64,000 nucleotides of DNA from Medicago truncatula (lineage: Eukaryota > Streptophyta > Magnoliopsida > Fabales > Fabaceae), in the NCBI RefSeq assembly GCF_003473485.1, contig NC_053049.1, positions 15,252,001 through 15,316,000 on the forward strand, read 5' to 3'. The position numbers and the translations under genes are program-made. Each line of letters starts with the position of its first letter. The first letter of the stretch is position 1. Positions 1 through 10,993 of the stretch are shown here, in pieces. Under the pieces are notes generated by a model. The model searched no databases. It saw nothing but the letters and a program-made list of their open reading frames with translations, and had not been told where the DNA came from.

Positions 1-729
1 TATGAATTGATATTTGAGATGATGGATTAACAATTATTAAACCCTCCACTTTCGTTTCCACAATTTGATAATGGTTAATTCATGTTAAAACGGTGAATTT
101 AGATTAGAAATTATGGTTACATAAGATTAGGGTTAAAGCTTGGTTTGATTAGGATTATGTCATTAGACTTATCCAACAATCCCAAGACAAGAGAAGTCCA
201 CTCACCAACGTTCATTGTAGACATAGAAGAGAAGAAGAAGAAGAAGAACATAAAATAAAGGTTGAACTTTTTATTCAAAGAAACAATTGTCACTTATTAT
301 TTTCAAGAAGAAAAGATGAATATTTGTGATGGCTAGCTACTCTATTTATAGTCTTATTGTCGACTTAAAACCTAACCAACTATTCACTATAATGTTCTAC
401 AAAAAACCACAGGCTTTTCGGTCAAAACAGGCAGCTGGATCATGAAGCAAAAGAGACTCTGGGACTGGTGGCACTGACCGTGCCAAGCTTCTGACTTGGG
501 GAAAACATATTTTTGTCTTCAATCTTTCGTATTTTCAACCCGAATCAGCTCCTAATCCTCTTTCTTTTGCTCCAAGACTCAATCCATCAAATATTTATTC
601 CTGAAATATAATAATATGCAATTAAAGTAAAATAGCTCTAAAAGGAAATAATATTTAAATAAAATAAACTTAAATCTAAATAAAACGAAACTAAATATTA
701 TACTAAAACGACTAATTATTGACTCATCA
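1..729 (-). repeat. Probable partial LTR, truncated by the window edge
   Basis: Read on the minus strand, this block begins TGATGAGTCAATAATTAGTC (ending at 729) and runs leftwards as AT-rich noncoding sequence, then a mixed-composition part with a TATA-like CTCTATTTATAG near 350. A TGATGAGTC start is familiar for Ty3/gypsy LTRs of legumes, so I read it as the 5' end of an LTR that leaves the window. No partner LTR, primer-binding site or coding domain is visible, so class and borders are inference. Confidence 0.35.
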
Positions 730-995
730 GTAAATACACTAGTTAAGTATAAATACATGTATCTAGTTTGTTACACTTTTTAAATGATAAAAAAAAAACA
801 TTTGCGTTTGCTATACTTTTAATTTAATATTTAAATGTATTCTTATTTATTTGTTACATTTTTTATTTGTATTGAAAATTGAAGGTATATTTGGAAAGAG
901 AAAAAGCCAACTGAGGGTTGTTTTTTATATATAGTATAGAATAGAATAGAATAGAATGGTTTCTTATGCTTTGCATTCCGATAGTCTTTTATAGA

Positions 996-1043
996 GAGGA
1001 AAACGTACCTTTTTTTTTTTTTTTTGTTGAGGAAAACGTACCT
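996..1043. repeat. Poly-T tract flanked by 15-bp direct repeats
   Basis: GAGGAAAACGTACCT occurs at 996-1010 and again at 1029-1043, separated only by a run of T followed by GTT. This is the footprint expected of a tiny 5'-truncated retroposon (poly-A on the minus strand) with its target-site duplication. It lies just upstream of the IMP1-like start. The paralogue at 19.99 kb has similar sequence (TTACCTGGAGGAGAGAGG) without the poly-T. Confidence 0.5.
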
Positions 1044-1468
1044 GGAGAGAGAGGTATTTTTATAACGGTATTGAGAAACATGGTACCATTTAGGTCTATT
1101 ATTACATGTTACCAAGAAGTATCTGATCGCTCCTGTTATAGTAAGCTTGATTCCTCCTTCAACTTATCACAAATACTTTTTTCATGATTAATTACTAGTC
1201 AGTTCCAATTCTGCAGGCTGTGGGTGGTAGCATGCTACCTACAATGGATTCGTCACGAAGCTTCTATCTTTTTGAAACAATCTCACCTCGATTTGGTAAA
1301 ATTGCTCGCGGTGATATTGTATGTTTACGCTCTCCTACAAACCCTAGAGAGAGCTACGTAAAGCGCGTGATTGGATTAGAGGGTGATAGCATTACATATG
1401 TTGCTGATCGTGGAAACGGTTATAAGCATGAAGCAGTTCTGGTATGGTCAATTTCTTGTTAAATAATT

Positions 1469-2220
1469 GAGTAAATTACACTCCCCTCCCCTCAAAGATG
1501 TTTGAATTACACTCTCCTCCCCTCTTATGTTAAAATATACATTTCCGTCCCTTGAAAAGTAAAATTTATACTCCCCTCCCCTATAACATGTTTGAATTAC
1601 ATCTCCCTTCCTTAATAATTAAATATGGACTACACTTTAATCTATTTTAACATAAATAAATATTTTTATAATATATTTTAATTTTGAAATACCATTTAAA
1701 AAATATAAATTCGTTTATTTATAATCTAAATGTCAACGAAAATTAATTTAAATCTTTTGTTATTAATTTTATAATTTAGAGTATAAAATTCACTTTTAAA
1801 TAACCATACTTAATCAAATTTAGTAATTATATAAATATTTTAATTTTATTTTGGGTTGTTCATATTTTATAAAAGGCTTTAAAACTATATGTTAATGAAA
1901 TTGTGAATAAAAAATAGAGAAAGATAAGTATTCAAAATTTGATTATATTAAAATGAACCCGCAATGCTATTTTTCTTTGAAGTGTGTTAGATTATTTTTT
2001 TGCTAGATTTTTAGAAATAAAAAAAAACTATTGAAGGACTAAAGCGTAGATTTTAACTTACGAGGGGAGGGGAATGTAATTCAAGCTTCTCTCAAGGGAG
2101 GGGAATGAAATATTTTCTAATATTTTTTTAATAAGAGGGGAGGGAAGTGTATATTTTAACATAAGAGGGGAGGGGAGTGTAATTCAAGCATCTTTGAGGG
2201 GAGAGGAGTGTAATTTACTC
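1469..2220. mobile_element. Mutator-like MITE in intron 2 of IMP1 copy 1
   Basis: The ends are inverted repeats: GAGTAAATTACACTCCCCTC at the left and its complement GAGGAGTGTAATTTACTC at the right, continuing inwards with repeated CTCCCCTCCCCT blocks. The 752-bp element is flanked by a perfect 9-bp duplication TAAATAATT (1460-1468 and 2221-2229), as Mutator-type transposases make. It has no coding capacity. The paralogue at 20.4 kb lacks it, which supports a clean insertion. Confidence 0.9.
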
Positions 2221-2588
2221 TAAATAATTATGGGTTTTGCTTTGCTACTGGTTTTTTTCTTCCATTTTGGCTTCATCATTTTAAGAAGGCTTAATAACAG
2301 TTTTAACCCTTTAACTTTTCTAAAGTTGTGATTTTGATCCCCCAAAAAAAAAACTATAAAATTGTCCCCTAAATTTTGCATCTGTGGCAGTTTTGGCCCC
2401 CAAGGCCGATTTTGACTCGGTCTATGCTGACGTGGCATCCTAAGTGATTGCCACGTGTTATTTTTTTTTTATACCAAAAATTGGCATTGGGCCAAAACTG
2501 CGACAGTTGCAAAACTTAGGAGGCGGTTTTGTGGTTTTTTTCTTAGGGGGCCAAAATTGCAACTTCGTGAAAGTTAGGGGGCGAACAC

Positions 2589-4446
2589 TGAAGTTGATAA
2601 AATAGTCACAAGGAAGGGGGGGTTTGAATTGTGACCCTTTAAAAATTAAACCTGTAACTTAAAATTGATTCTCAAGTTGAAACTTGGAATGAATAAGTCA
2701 ACAGCAGACTTCAGAATGTTCTGATGTCTGAGTGCAAAAACAGTTTAATAAGATAAATGTGTTTGTCTGTGTTGTGTATGCAATAAGTAAAGAGTATAGG
2801 GAAGAGAGAATAAACACACAGAGAATTTATAGTGGTTCCCCCAATGTGGGTTAGTCCACTCCTCACAATCTTGTGAGAGTTTCCACTATGATGCTTGAGA
2901 TAACCTCTCAAATTCTGCACCTTACAATCTTTGTTCACCTGAACAATTACAATTATGTATTCTCTAAGCCTCAGCAGGCTTGCACCTTGTTGCTAAGTTA
3001 ACCACTTAAACTTTTACAACCTTTGCTCAAACTAACACTTTAGTACCCCTAAAGCTAGATGAGACTTTGTTATAATTTGTTATGGAGGTTGAATGTTTGT
3101 GAATCAAACAAAGGAGAAGGAAGAAGTTATCATTCAGATAACAAAGAGTATTGATTTGCACTAAGTAAACGAAAGCCTTAGAGATTGATCAATTTCAGTT
3201 TTGCAAAAGCTTCAAACAATCTTTGTTGTTTTCTTGTATGCTTTGCAATGGTGCAAGTAATGCTGAGCCTTTGATCTCTATTTATAGAGTCTTTGGGCTC
3301 ATATAGCCGTTGTAAGGTGACCAATGGTGTTATGCCACGTGTCATGGGCCCCACAAGCTTTTACTTGAAAATCTGAGTGAACATTCTGAACATCAGAATG
3401 TTGTTGAGTTCCCAGGATGAACATCAGAATGTTGCTGTGTTCTTTATTAGAATGTTTGATATTCATGATGTTCTTCATCTGGGTTTATCAAGGATGAATG
3501 TCAGATGAGTTTCTGGGTCCATTCCATACGTGACATGAGATATGTTCAAGTTTTATCCTTCAAAAGTTACTTCTCCATATGCATCAAAAGTTGCTTGAAA
3601 AAGTAGGATAAAGTTGAAACAAATCTGTCTTGGATTTGGTGCAGGAGAGAGAGGATAGTGGATCTGCAATCTTCAGGCCCATGCTTCAAGGAGATTTGCT
3701 GGATTCATCTCAGAGTACACGTTATCTCTGATGCAAGATCTCCTTTGCTAGCTTTTCCATCTTTCCACCAACTACACTGTTCATGGCTGGAAGCATGTGC
3801 AGAAGTGAACATTCTGATCTCAGAATGTTCCATTTGTTCTTACTTTAGGTTGATTTATAAGACTTAACTTTTAATGTAATCAAACCTAATAGTAAGATAC
3901 AACTGAAGTGCAGTGAATGCATCATCTAGGACAATATTCTCTTTGGAATATTCCTAGTACTTTAATGTTCATAGTCTTGGATGAACATTAAAGATCCTTT
4001 TGACATAGATCCTTGTCCATGCCTTTATTTGTTGATAGATCCATGCAGATGTACTTTTCTGGACCTTTTATTCATGTCAAGTGTACTTGCATGCTCTTCA
4101 TGTTCTTGATAAATCTGGGTTGCTTCTGAACAACCTTCTGAACTAGGTTGCTTCTGAACAACCTTCTGAACTGGGTTGCTTCTGAACGACCTTCTGAACT
4201 CTCATCAGAACGTTCTGATCAACTTTCTGATCAACATTCTGAACTAACTTTCTGAACTTCAGAGTTAGTTCATGGATTCAATGTCCTTTGATTTTATGCA
4301 TCTTGGTATGATTCAAACCTTGTTTCTGTCTTAGTGAAAACACTCAAGAGCACAAGTTAAATACCAAGGAATTAATCAAAGTCCATTTAATCCTTAATCA
4401 TTAAAGTTTATTATCTTTAAAATTAATTAGGGATTTTGCCTCAACA
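2589..4446 (-). repeat. 3' LTR of the Sirevirus
   Basis: This 1,858-bp LTR adjoins the polypurine tract on its right. It contains a minus-strand TATA box (CTATAAATAG, about 3282-3291), a G-box/ABRE ACACGTGGC (3334-3342, minus), and three copies of a roughly 28-bp unit GGTTGCTTCTGAACAACCTT (about 4118-4205). Motifs of the type GAACATTCTGAT and their complements recur, including a near-perfect 24-bp palindrome at 3807-3830. Confidence 0.95.
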
Positions 4447-4610
4447 ATCTCCCCCTTTTTGAAGATGATAAACTTATGATTTAGGATTATGGATTTTGAT
4501 TATAAATGAAGAATTTTAGAGCTTGAAAATTTTATTTTAATGCTCCCCCTCATTTTTATAATCCCTTATGAGTTTTTAGAAGTTTTAAAAAGCTCCCCCT
4601 CATTTTTATA
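4447..4610 (-). promoter_or_regulatory. Multiple polypurine tracts before the 3' LTR
   Basis: On the minus strand AAAAAGGGGGAGAT directly abuts the 3' LTR (4447-4460). Two further copies of ATGAGGGGGAGC lie at about 4542-4555 and 4592-4605. The first primes plus-strand DNA synthesis in LTR elements. Serial copies of such tracts between the last gene and the 3' LTR are described as conserved in Sireviruses. Confidence 0.8.
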
Positions 4611-4784
4611 ATCCATAGCATAAATGAGAATATGCAAATTTGAACCAACATCAATATTCATTCATTAATATCATTCATGAAATACAATTTGTATGATGCA
4701 CATGGTTCAAAAACAAAAAAGCATATAAACTAAGTTTGATCAAGCAAAAATGAAGTTTTATAAGGGAGTAGGACCAGAAATGAT

Positions 4785-7277
4785 TCATGGAGAAGAATCC
4801 CCAGAATCTGAGGATGGTTCAGATTCAAAAACGGTTGGATCATCAAAGACAGGTTTGTCCACTGCTAAACCAGGAGCCTGAACATCCCTTGTCCAGTTAG
4901 CAAGTGCACACACAATTTTGTGAGTTTTAGTGGCAACTCTGAGAGCCCTTGCAGCCATTTTCTCAACCTTAGAAGGCTTGGCAGGTGCAGCATCACCAGA
5001 ATCATCAGCTTTTCCTTTGTTTGCTGTGACAAAAGTGTTTAAAGAATCAAACAAGGAAGACATATTTGGGAGATTCTGAGTTGTTTTGGTTTGAGGTGGA
5101 GGTGGTGTGAATGAAGGAATGGTACTTGGTGTTGGTAGGGAAGACACCAGATACTTGCTTATTCCAGCAGTAGACCCCATTGTTGATGTTGACAAGTTCA
5201 CAAACTGAGCTTGTTCCATGTTCTGAGCAGATGGAACATTCTGATCTCTCTAAACATTCTGACCAGTTTGAGCAAGAAGCTGAACTTCCTCAGAAGGCAA
5301 AGATCCTGAACCCAAAGGATTTGGATCTGCTGACAGCTGCTCAACAGGTGCAGTAGGAACATTCTGAGCTACATCCTCCAGAACATTCTGATCAATGTTG
5401 TCTTGAACATTCTGATCATCTTGCTGAATGTTTTCTCCCTGAGCATCTTGAAAAAGCTCTTCATAGAGATCATTTGTAGTGTCTTCAATGTTGAGATCAA
5501 AGTCATGATAAGCTTCAACATTTTCTTGTTCCAACACAGCTTCTTCTTCAACATCCATTGGTTGATTTTTGCTTCCAAAAGAGTCAGATACTAGAATTTC
5601 TGCAACTTCCCTAGTATCATCATCAACATTTTGAGCTTGAGGCTCAGTATTTTCTTCAATTATAATATCTTGAGAGGGTGCTTCAACACCTTGATTCAAA
5701 GAGTCTTCAACATTCTGATGGTCAGCATCAGATTCTCCAACTTTCTCAGCAGCTTCCTTACCCATCATAGCTTCAAACTGTTCTTGGCTTGCTTCAATCA
5801 GCTCTCTTGCATGTTCAGCAACATGAGCAAAGACTTCAAGAGCTGGGGTAGCCTTTCCTTTCTCAACCTTCTGAGAACTTGAACCAATTTCCTTCTTGGC
5901 AGGCTTGTCAGCTTTCTGCTTCTTCCTTACTTCCTGAACTTTCTGATCAGCAAGTCTCTTAACTGATCCAGTCTTTTGAGGAATAGGCATGTTTGAAGTT
6001 GTGATGTGAAGTTGACTAATGGTTTTGGCTGTGAATCTCATAAAGGTATCCTGACCTTTTTCTTTGTCCAGAGAAATTCCAGCAGCTTCAAATATGGGTG
6101 TTAAGTGCATCCCATATGACAACCCAACAACTTTCTGTTTGATGGAGTAGCATTGATCCATCATGTGTTAGAGCATGACAAAACACAGATTCAGCTTTGT
6201 TTTGGTTATGAGGTGATAAATGATGCAGAGATCAGTATCAGTGATAACCTCAAAGCTTCCACATCTAGGAAGGAGAGTATGCCTGATCATGTTGTGGAGA
6301 ATCTTGGGTGTGTCTTCAAGATTTGTGGAATTGATATCATGGTTTGGTTTGATATACTCTTCAAAGAGTTGTTCACGTGTTACTCCTACACTAGAGAACC
6401 AAGAATTGTATAGTTCATTACCTTCATTTGGGATTTTCATAATATCTGAAAGAAGGTTTTGAGAAACTTGGATTCTCACTCCTTTGACTGTGGACTCCAG
6501 GAACTTTTCTTCATTGTGTTCCTTTACAGTCATGTTGGCATAGAATTCCTTTACCAAGTCTGGAAATGTCTGACATTGAGTGGACACAAAACTTGACCAG
6601 CCTTGAGGATTTGTGATTTTCTTCAGATTCCATCCTTTTGTCTTAAGACTTTCAAAGTCAAAATACTTAGCTCTGCTGATGGGTCTGTTGGACATCTTTT
6701 CAGCATTTTGAGCCTTCAGAGTAGAGGCAAGAATGGCAATGTCTTTGCCTTTTCCTCGTTTCCTAGGAATGATTTCCTCTTCCTCTGTTTCTGCTTCTTG
6801 TTCTTCTTCAGAGGAGGTTTTCTCTTCAGGCAAAGGTTGTGCTTCCTTTGCAATCTGCTTCCTTCTTTGATAAACTATCCTTGCAGCTTTAGCCATCTGA
6901 AGGAGAGTTTCTTCACTCTTCTCAGAGCTTGCTTCTTCTGCAACTCCTTTACCTTTTCCTGAGACTTTTTCCTCACTTTTCTCAGATTTCTCTTCATCAG
7001 AGACTCCATTCTTCTCTTCATTATCAGATACTAAATCAACATGGGTAGTGGTTGGCTTAGACGATGATCCCTTTCTCATCCTTTGGGATCTTCTGATTGG
7101 CTTTTTAGAAGTTTTTGGTTTGGATGATTTTGAAGTATCATGCACAGGGATGATGACATCTTGCAAAATGGTGTGAAGAGGGGTCTCGTTTAGAGGAGAA
7201 TGATCAGAGGATTGATCATTAGCAGCGTTTGGTGGTGATTGGGAACGAACACGAGAAGAAGTTTTGGTTCGAGCCAT
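4785..7277 (-). pseudogene. Sirevirus env-like third frame, interrupted by two stop codons
   Basis: From ATG at 7277 one reading frame runs about 830 codons to 4785, broken only by TAA (6168-6170) and TAG (5250-5252); all three open segments share the frame. The first part is basic and Ser/Glu-rich (SSRVRSQSPPNAANDQ; RKRGKGKD) and is followed by a region (KYFDFESLKTKGW, about residues 205-330) resembling the plant transposon-associated domain of Athila and Sirevirus third genes. The second part is acidic with repeated QNV triplets. No clear signal peptide or strong transmembrane segment is visible, so 'envelope' is by position and family only. About 640 noncoding bases separate it from pol, so it is not a direct readthrough product. 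Confidence 0.8.
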
Positions 7278-7921
7278 GTTCGTGAAAAATAGAGTATGAG
7301 AGAAGTGGTTTAGGTTTGGTTTTGATTTAGAGAAAAAGGTGGTTTGGGAAAGATGAAGTGTGATAAAAAAATCTGAACAAATGATAGACTTTTTTTTATA
7401 GAGCCAAGCGTGCAGTTGGAGGAGTGAAGAAAAGGTGTTGGCAGTTTTATTGGGAAAGATGAAAAACTGAAAAGTTGTGGGAGAGAGAAAGAACTAGCCG
7501 TTTGACAAGATGGAAGGAGAGTGGTTGAAATGATTTTTAAGCTTTGCCTAATGGATATAGCTTAAACATAACAAACCTTAATCAAACATTTAATGCTTGA
7601 GATTTTGAAGGGATTTCTGGATAATCAACACACTAAATCCTACGTGTGTGATTTTCTGACCCAGAATCCAAAAGTTAAACATTCTGATCTTTTAAGAACA
7701 GACTTAACCAGATGAATGTTTGAACATTCTGATCTTATGAATGGACTGATCAGATAGTTTTTTTTTCAAAAGATTTTGACTTCAAGAACATTCTGAAGTA
7801 CAATCTGAAGAGCATTCTGATGAACATTTTGATGGAATGAACATTCTGATTGATGTGAATAAATCTGATTTGAATCAGACAACATCAGGGGGTTTAGTCT
7901 AAGGCCCTTAGTGATCAGTGA

Positions 7922-10900
7922 TCAATCTTTATTGGGATTTTTTATGATTTGCAATTTTTCTTTAAGAAAATTAAATCTATCCTCAACAAGGGGTTTTGTG
8001 AAAATATCTGCTAGTTGATTTTCAGTATCAACAAAACTTAATGCAATATTCTTTTTCTGAACATGGTCTCTAATGAAATGATGTTTTATTTCAATATGCT
8101 TAGACCTAGAATGCTGAATAGGATTCTTAGAAAGATTAATTGCACTTGTATTATCACAATAAATAGGAACACTTGTGTACCTTAGAGAGTAGTCTTCCAG
8201 CTGATTTCTTACCCACAAGATTTGAGAGCAACAACTAGCTGCAGATACATACTCAGTTTCAGTTGTGGAGAGTGCAATGGTGTTTTGCTTTCTGCAAGAC
8301 CATCCAATCAAAGCTTGTCCCAAGAATTGACAGGAGCCACTTGTACTCTTCCTCTCAACTTTGTCTCCAGCATAATCAGCATCACAATAGGCTACAAGAT
8401 CAAAACTAGAACCTTTCCTATACCAAAGGCCAAGATCAGTAGTACCTACTAGATATCTAAAGATTCTTTTCACTACAGTTAAGAGAGATTCTTTTGCACA
8501 TGTTTGAAATCTAGCACATAAACCTACTGCAAACACTATATCAGGTCTGCTAGCAGTCAAATATAATAATGAACCTATCATGCCTCTATATTCTTTTTCA
8601 GAAATAGATTTTCCACTCTCATCCTTATCTAAATTTGAAGATGGATGCATAGGGGTGCCCATGATTTTTGCCTCATTCATTTTATATTTCTTAAGAATGT
8701 CTTTGACATACTTTTCTTGACTTATGAAAATTCCATTTGGATGTTGTTTGATTTGTAAACCAAGGAAAAAACCAAGTTCACCCATCATGCTCATCTCAAA
8801 TTCACTTTGCATAAGGTTGGAAAATTCTTCACACATTTTTATTTTAGTAGCACCAAAAATGATGTCATCCACATATACTTGAACAATAAGTAGGTCAGAG
8901 TTATGTGTTTTTCTAAAAAGTGTGGTATCAATTTTTCCTCTTGAAAATCCATTTTCAATTAAAAATGTGCTAAGCCTGTCATACCAAGCTCTAGGAGCTT
9001 GTTTAAGACCATAAAGAGCTTTTGTTAATTTAAAAACATGATTTGGTTTTTCTTCATTTATGAACCCAGGTGGTTGGCTTACATAAACTTCTTCATTTAG
9101 AAAACCATTTAAAAATGCACTTTTCACATCCATTTGAAAAAGTTTAATGCTTTTATGTGCAGCATATGCAAGAAGAATTCTGATGGCTTCTAACCTTGCA
9201 ACTGGTGCAAAGGTCTCATCATAGTCAATACCTTCTTGTTGGTTGTAGCCTTGAGCAACTAACCTTGCTTTGTTTCTGACAACCTTACCTCCTTCATCAA
9301 GCTTGTTTCTAAACACCCATCTTGTTCCAATGATGCTTTTGTCTTGATTATTTGGAACTAAGTTCCAAACTTTGTTTCTTTCAAACTGAGAAAGTTCCTC
9401 CTTCATGGCCTCAATCCAAGAGTCATCAAGAATGGCTTCATTGATTGACTTGGGTTCCATTTGAGAAATCATTGCCATGTTGTTATCTTGAAAGGACAAT
9501 CTGGTTCTTATACCATCAGTTGTGCTTCCAATGATTTGATCAGCAGGATGATCTCCTACCATTCTCCAACTTCTAGGTGGACTTTGAAGAGATTGATCCT
9601 GAACATTTTGATCATCTTCTTTCTCTACTGAACTTTCAGTATTTTGAGTGGAAACATTCTGAATTGTTGATACCTCAGTGTCTTCACTTTCTTTAGTTTT
9701 AGAATGTTCATCATATTCATCAAATATGATATGCATACTAATTTCAACTGTCTGGGTTTTTAGATTGTACACTCTATAACCTTTAGAAGTTGTAGAGTAT
9801 CCTAAAAAGATAGCTTTATCTGATTTAGGATCAAACTTACCCAATTTTTCTTTATTGCTCAATATATAACAATAGCATCCAAATATGTGAAAATAAGATA
9901 TGCTAGGTTTAATGTTTTTCCAGAGTTCATATGGGGTTTTGTTAAGAACCTTTCTTATAGAAACTCTATTCAAAATGTAACAAGATGTGTTAATGGCTTC
10001 TGCCCAAAAGTAATCTTCAACATTTGATTCATTTAACATTGTTCTTGCCATTTCTTGCAAGGTTCTATTTTTTCTTTCAACAACTCCATTTTGTTGTGGA
10101 GTTCTTGCACAAGAAAAATTATGTTCAATACCATTTTCATCAAAGAATGTTTTGAAGGATGCATTTTCAAATTTTCCTCCATGATCACTCCTTACTGTAA
10201 TGATATTAGAACCTTGTTCATTTTGAACTCTTTTGCAAAAGTTTTGAAATGCTTCAAAAGATTCATCTTTATGTTTTAAAAAGAGAACCCATGTAAATCT
10301 GGAAAAGTCATCAACAATAACAAAACCATATCTTTTGCCATTTAGACTTGCAGTTTGAACTGGACCAAAGAGATCAATATGAAGGAGTTCTAAAGGTTTC
10401 TGAGTTGAAATAAACTCAATAGTTTTAAAACTAATTTTTACTTGTTTACCTTTAACACATGCTTCACAGATCTTGTCCTTTTCAAAGCTAATCTTAGGCA
10501 AACCTCTAACTAGATTAAGTTGAGAAAGTTTAGCAATGGTTTTCATGCTTATATGACCAGCCCTTTTATGCCAGATCCATTTGTCTTTTTCAATAGACAT
10601 AAAGCAGGATTCAGCAGGCATATCATTCAGTTCTAAAACATATAAGTTCTTTCTTCTTGAACCAGAGAAAAAGAGTTTGTTAGAGGAGGTTTGTCTTACT
10701 TCACATATGTTAGGTTTAAAGACAACTTCAAATCCACTATCACACAATTGACTTATGCTAAGTAGATTATGTTTTAAACCTTCTACATACTGAACATTTT
10801 CTATTTTAGCAGAGTTAAGATTACCTATAGTACCTTTACCTCTGATTTTACCTTTGTCATTATTTCCAAAGGTCACTAGTCCTCCATCCTTCTTTTCAAA

Positions 10901-10990
10901 GGTTAGAAAACAATTCCTGTCACCTGTCATGTGCCTAGAACAACCACTATCCAGGTACCATGGTTTTGTTCTTGCACCCTGAGGTATGAC
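7922..10990 (-). CDS. pol: Sirevirus pol: protease, integrase, reverse transcriptase, RNase H
   Basis: The frame is open from 10990, directly after an in-frame TAG, to 7922. It starts with the aspartic protease active site [11 protein letters not shown] (codons near 10957-10928). Counting from the ATG at 10930, the integrase zinc finger is H121/H126/C155/C158, and the integrase triad is D186, D249 and E285 within HIDLFG, RSDHGG and VERKNR. Reverse transcriptase includes D601 and YVDD (686-689). RNase H has YCDADYAGD (D850), E893 and D926. It ends about 1,002 residues after that ATG, full length for copia pol. One oddity is K253 where the family usually has Glu (GGEFEN). All catalytic residues are present, but expression needs passage of the preceding TAG. 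Confidence 0.95.
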   Translation of the reverse strand, partial: VIPQGARTKPWYLDSGCSRHMTGDRNCFLTFEKKDGGLVTFGNNDKGKIRGKGTIGNLNSAKIENVQYVEGLKHNLLSISQLCDSGFEVVFKPNICEVRQTSSNKLFFSGSRRKNLYVLELNDMPAESCFMSIEKDKWIWHKRAGHISMKTIAKLSQLNLVRGLPKISFEKDKICEACVKGKQVKISFKTIEFISTQKPLELLHIDLFGPVQTASLNGKRYGFVIVDDFSRFTWVLFLKHKDESFEAFQNFCKRVQNEQGSNIITVRSDHGGKFENASFKTFFDENGIEHNFSCARTPQQNGVVERKNRTLQEMARTMLNESNVEDYFWAEAINTSCYILNRVSIRKVLNKTPYELWKNIKPSISYFHIFGCYCYILSNKEKLGKFDPKSDKAIFLGYSTTSKGYRVYNLKTQTVEISMHIIFDEYDEHSKTKESEDTEVSTIQNVSTQNTESSVEKEDDQNVQDQSLQSPPRSWRMVGDHPADQIIGSTTDGIRTRLSFQDNNMAMISQMEPKSINEAILDDSWIEAMKEELSQFERNKVWNLVPNNQDKSIIGTRWVFRNKLDEGGKVVRNKARLVAQGYNQQEGIDYDETFAPVARLEAIRILLAYAAHKSIKLFQMDVKSAFLNGFLNEEVYVSQPPGFINEEKPNHVFKLTKALYGLKQAPRAWYDRLSTFLIENGFSRGKIDTTLFRKTHNSDLLIVQVYVDDIIFGATKIKMCEEFSNLMQSEFEMSMMGELGFFLGLQIKQHPNGIFISQEKYVKDILKKYKMNEAKIMGTPMHPSSNLDKDESGKSISEKEYRGMIGSLLYLTASRPDIVFAVGLCARFQTCAKESLLTVVKRIFRYLVGTTDLGLWYRKGSSFDLVAYCDADYAGDKVERKSTSGSCQFLGQALIGWSCRKQNTIALSTTETEYVSAASCCSQILWVRNQLEDYSLRYTSVPIYCDNTSAINLSKNPIQHSRSKHIEIKHHFIRDHVQKKNIALSFVDTENQLADIFTKPLVEDRFNFLKEKLQIIKNPNKD

Positions 10991-10993
10991 CTA
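10991..10993 (-). other. In-frame TAG between gag and pol
   Basis: The gag segment (codons from 11815) ends in TAG at 10993-10991, and the next codon (GTC, 10990) continues in the same frame into the protease. The bases after the stop are GTC, not the CARYYA that favours leaky readthrough of tobamovirus type. A point mutation in an originally continuous gag-pol frame is therefore more likely than programmed suppression, though suppression is not excluded. Confidence 0.8.

Noticed and set aside
966..1187. Plus-strand 73-aa frame spanning IMP1 exon 1
   Set aside because: It reads through the deletion and the splice donor; only the first few codons (MVPFRSII) belong to exon 1.
3658..3867. 69-aa frame present identically at 16007-16216
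   Set aside because: It is duplicated only because it lies in both LTRs; no domain or expected function.
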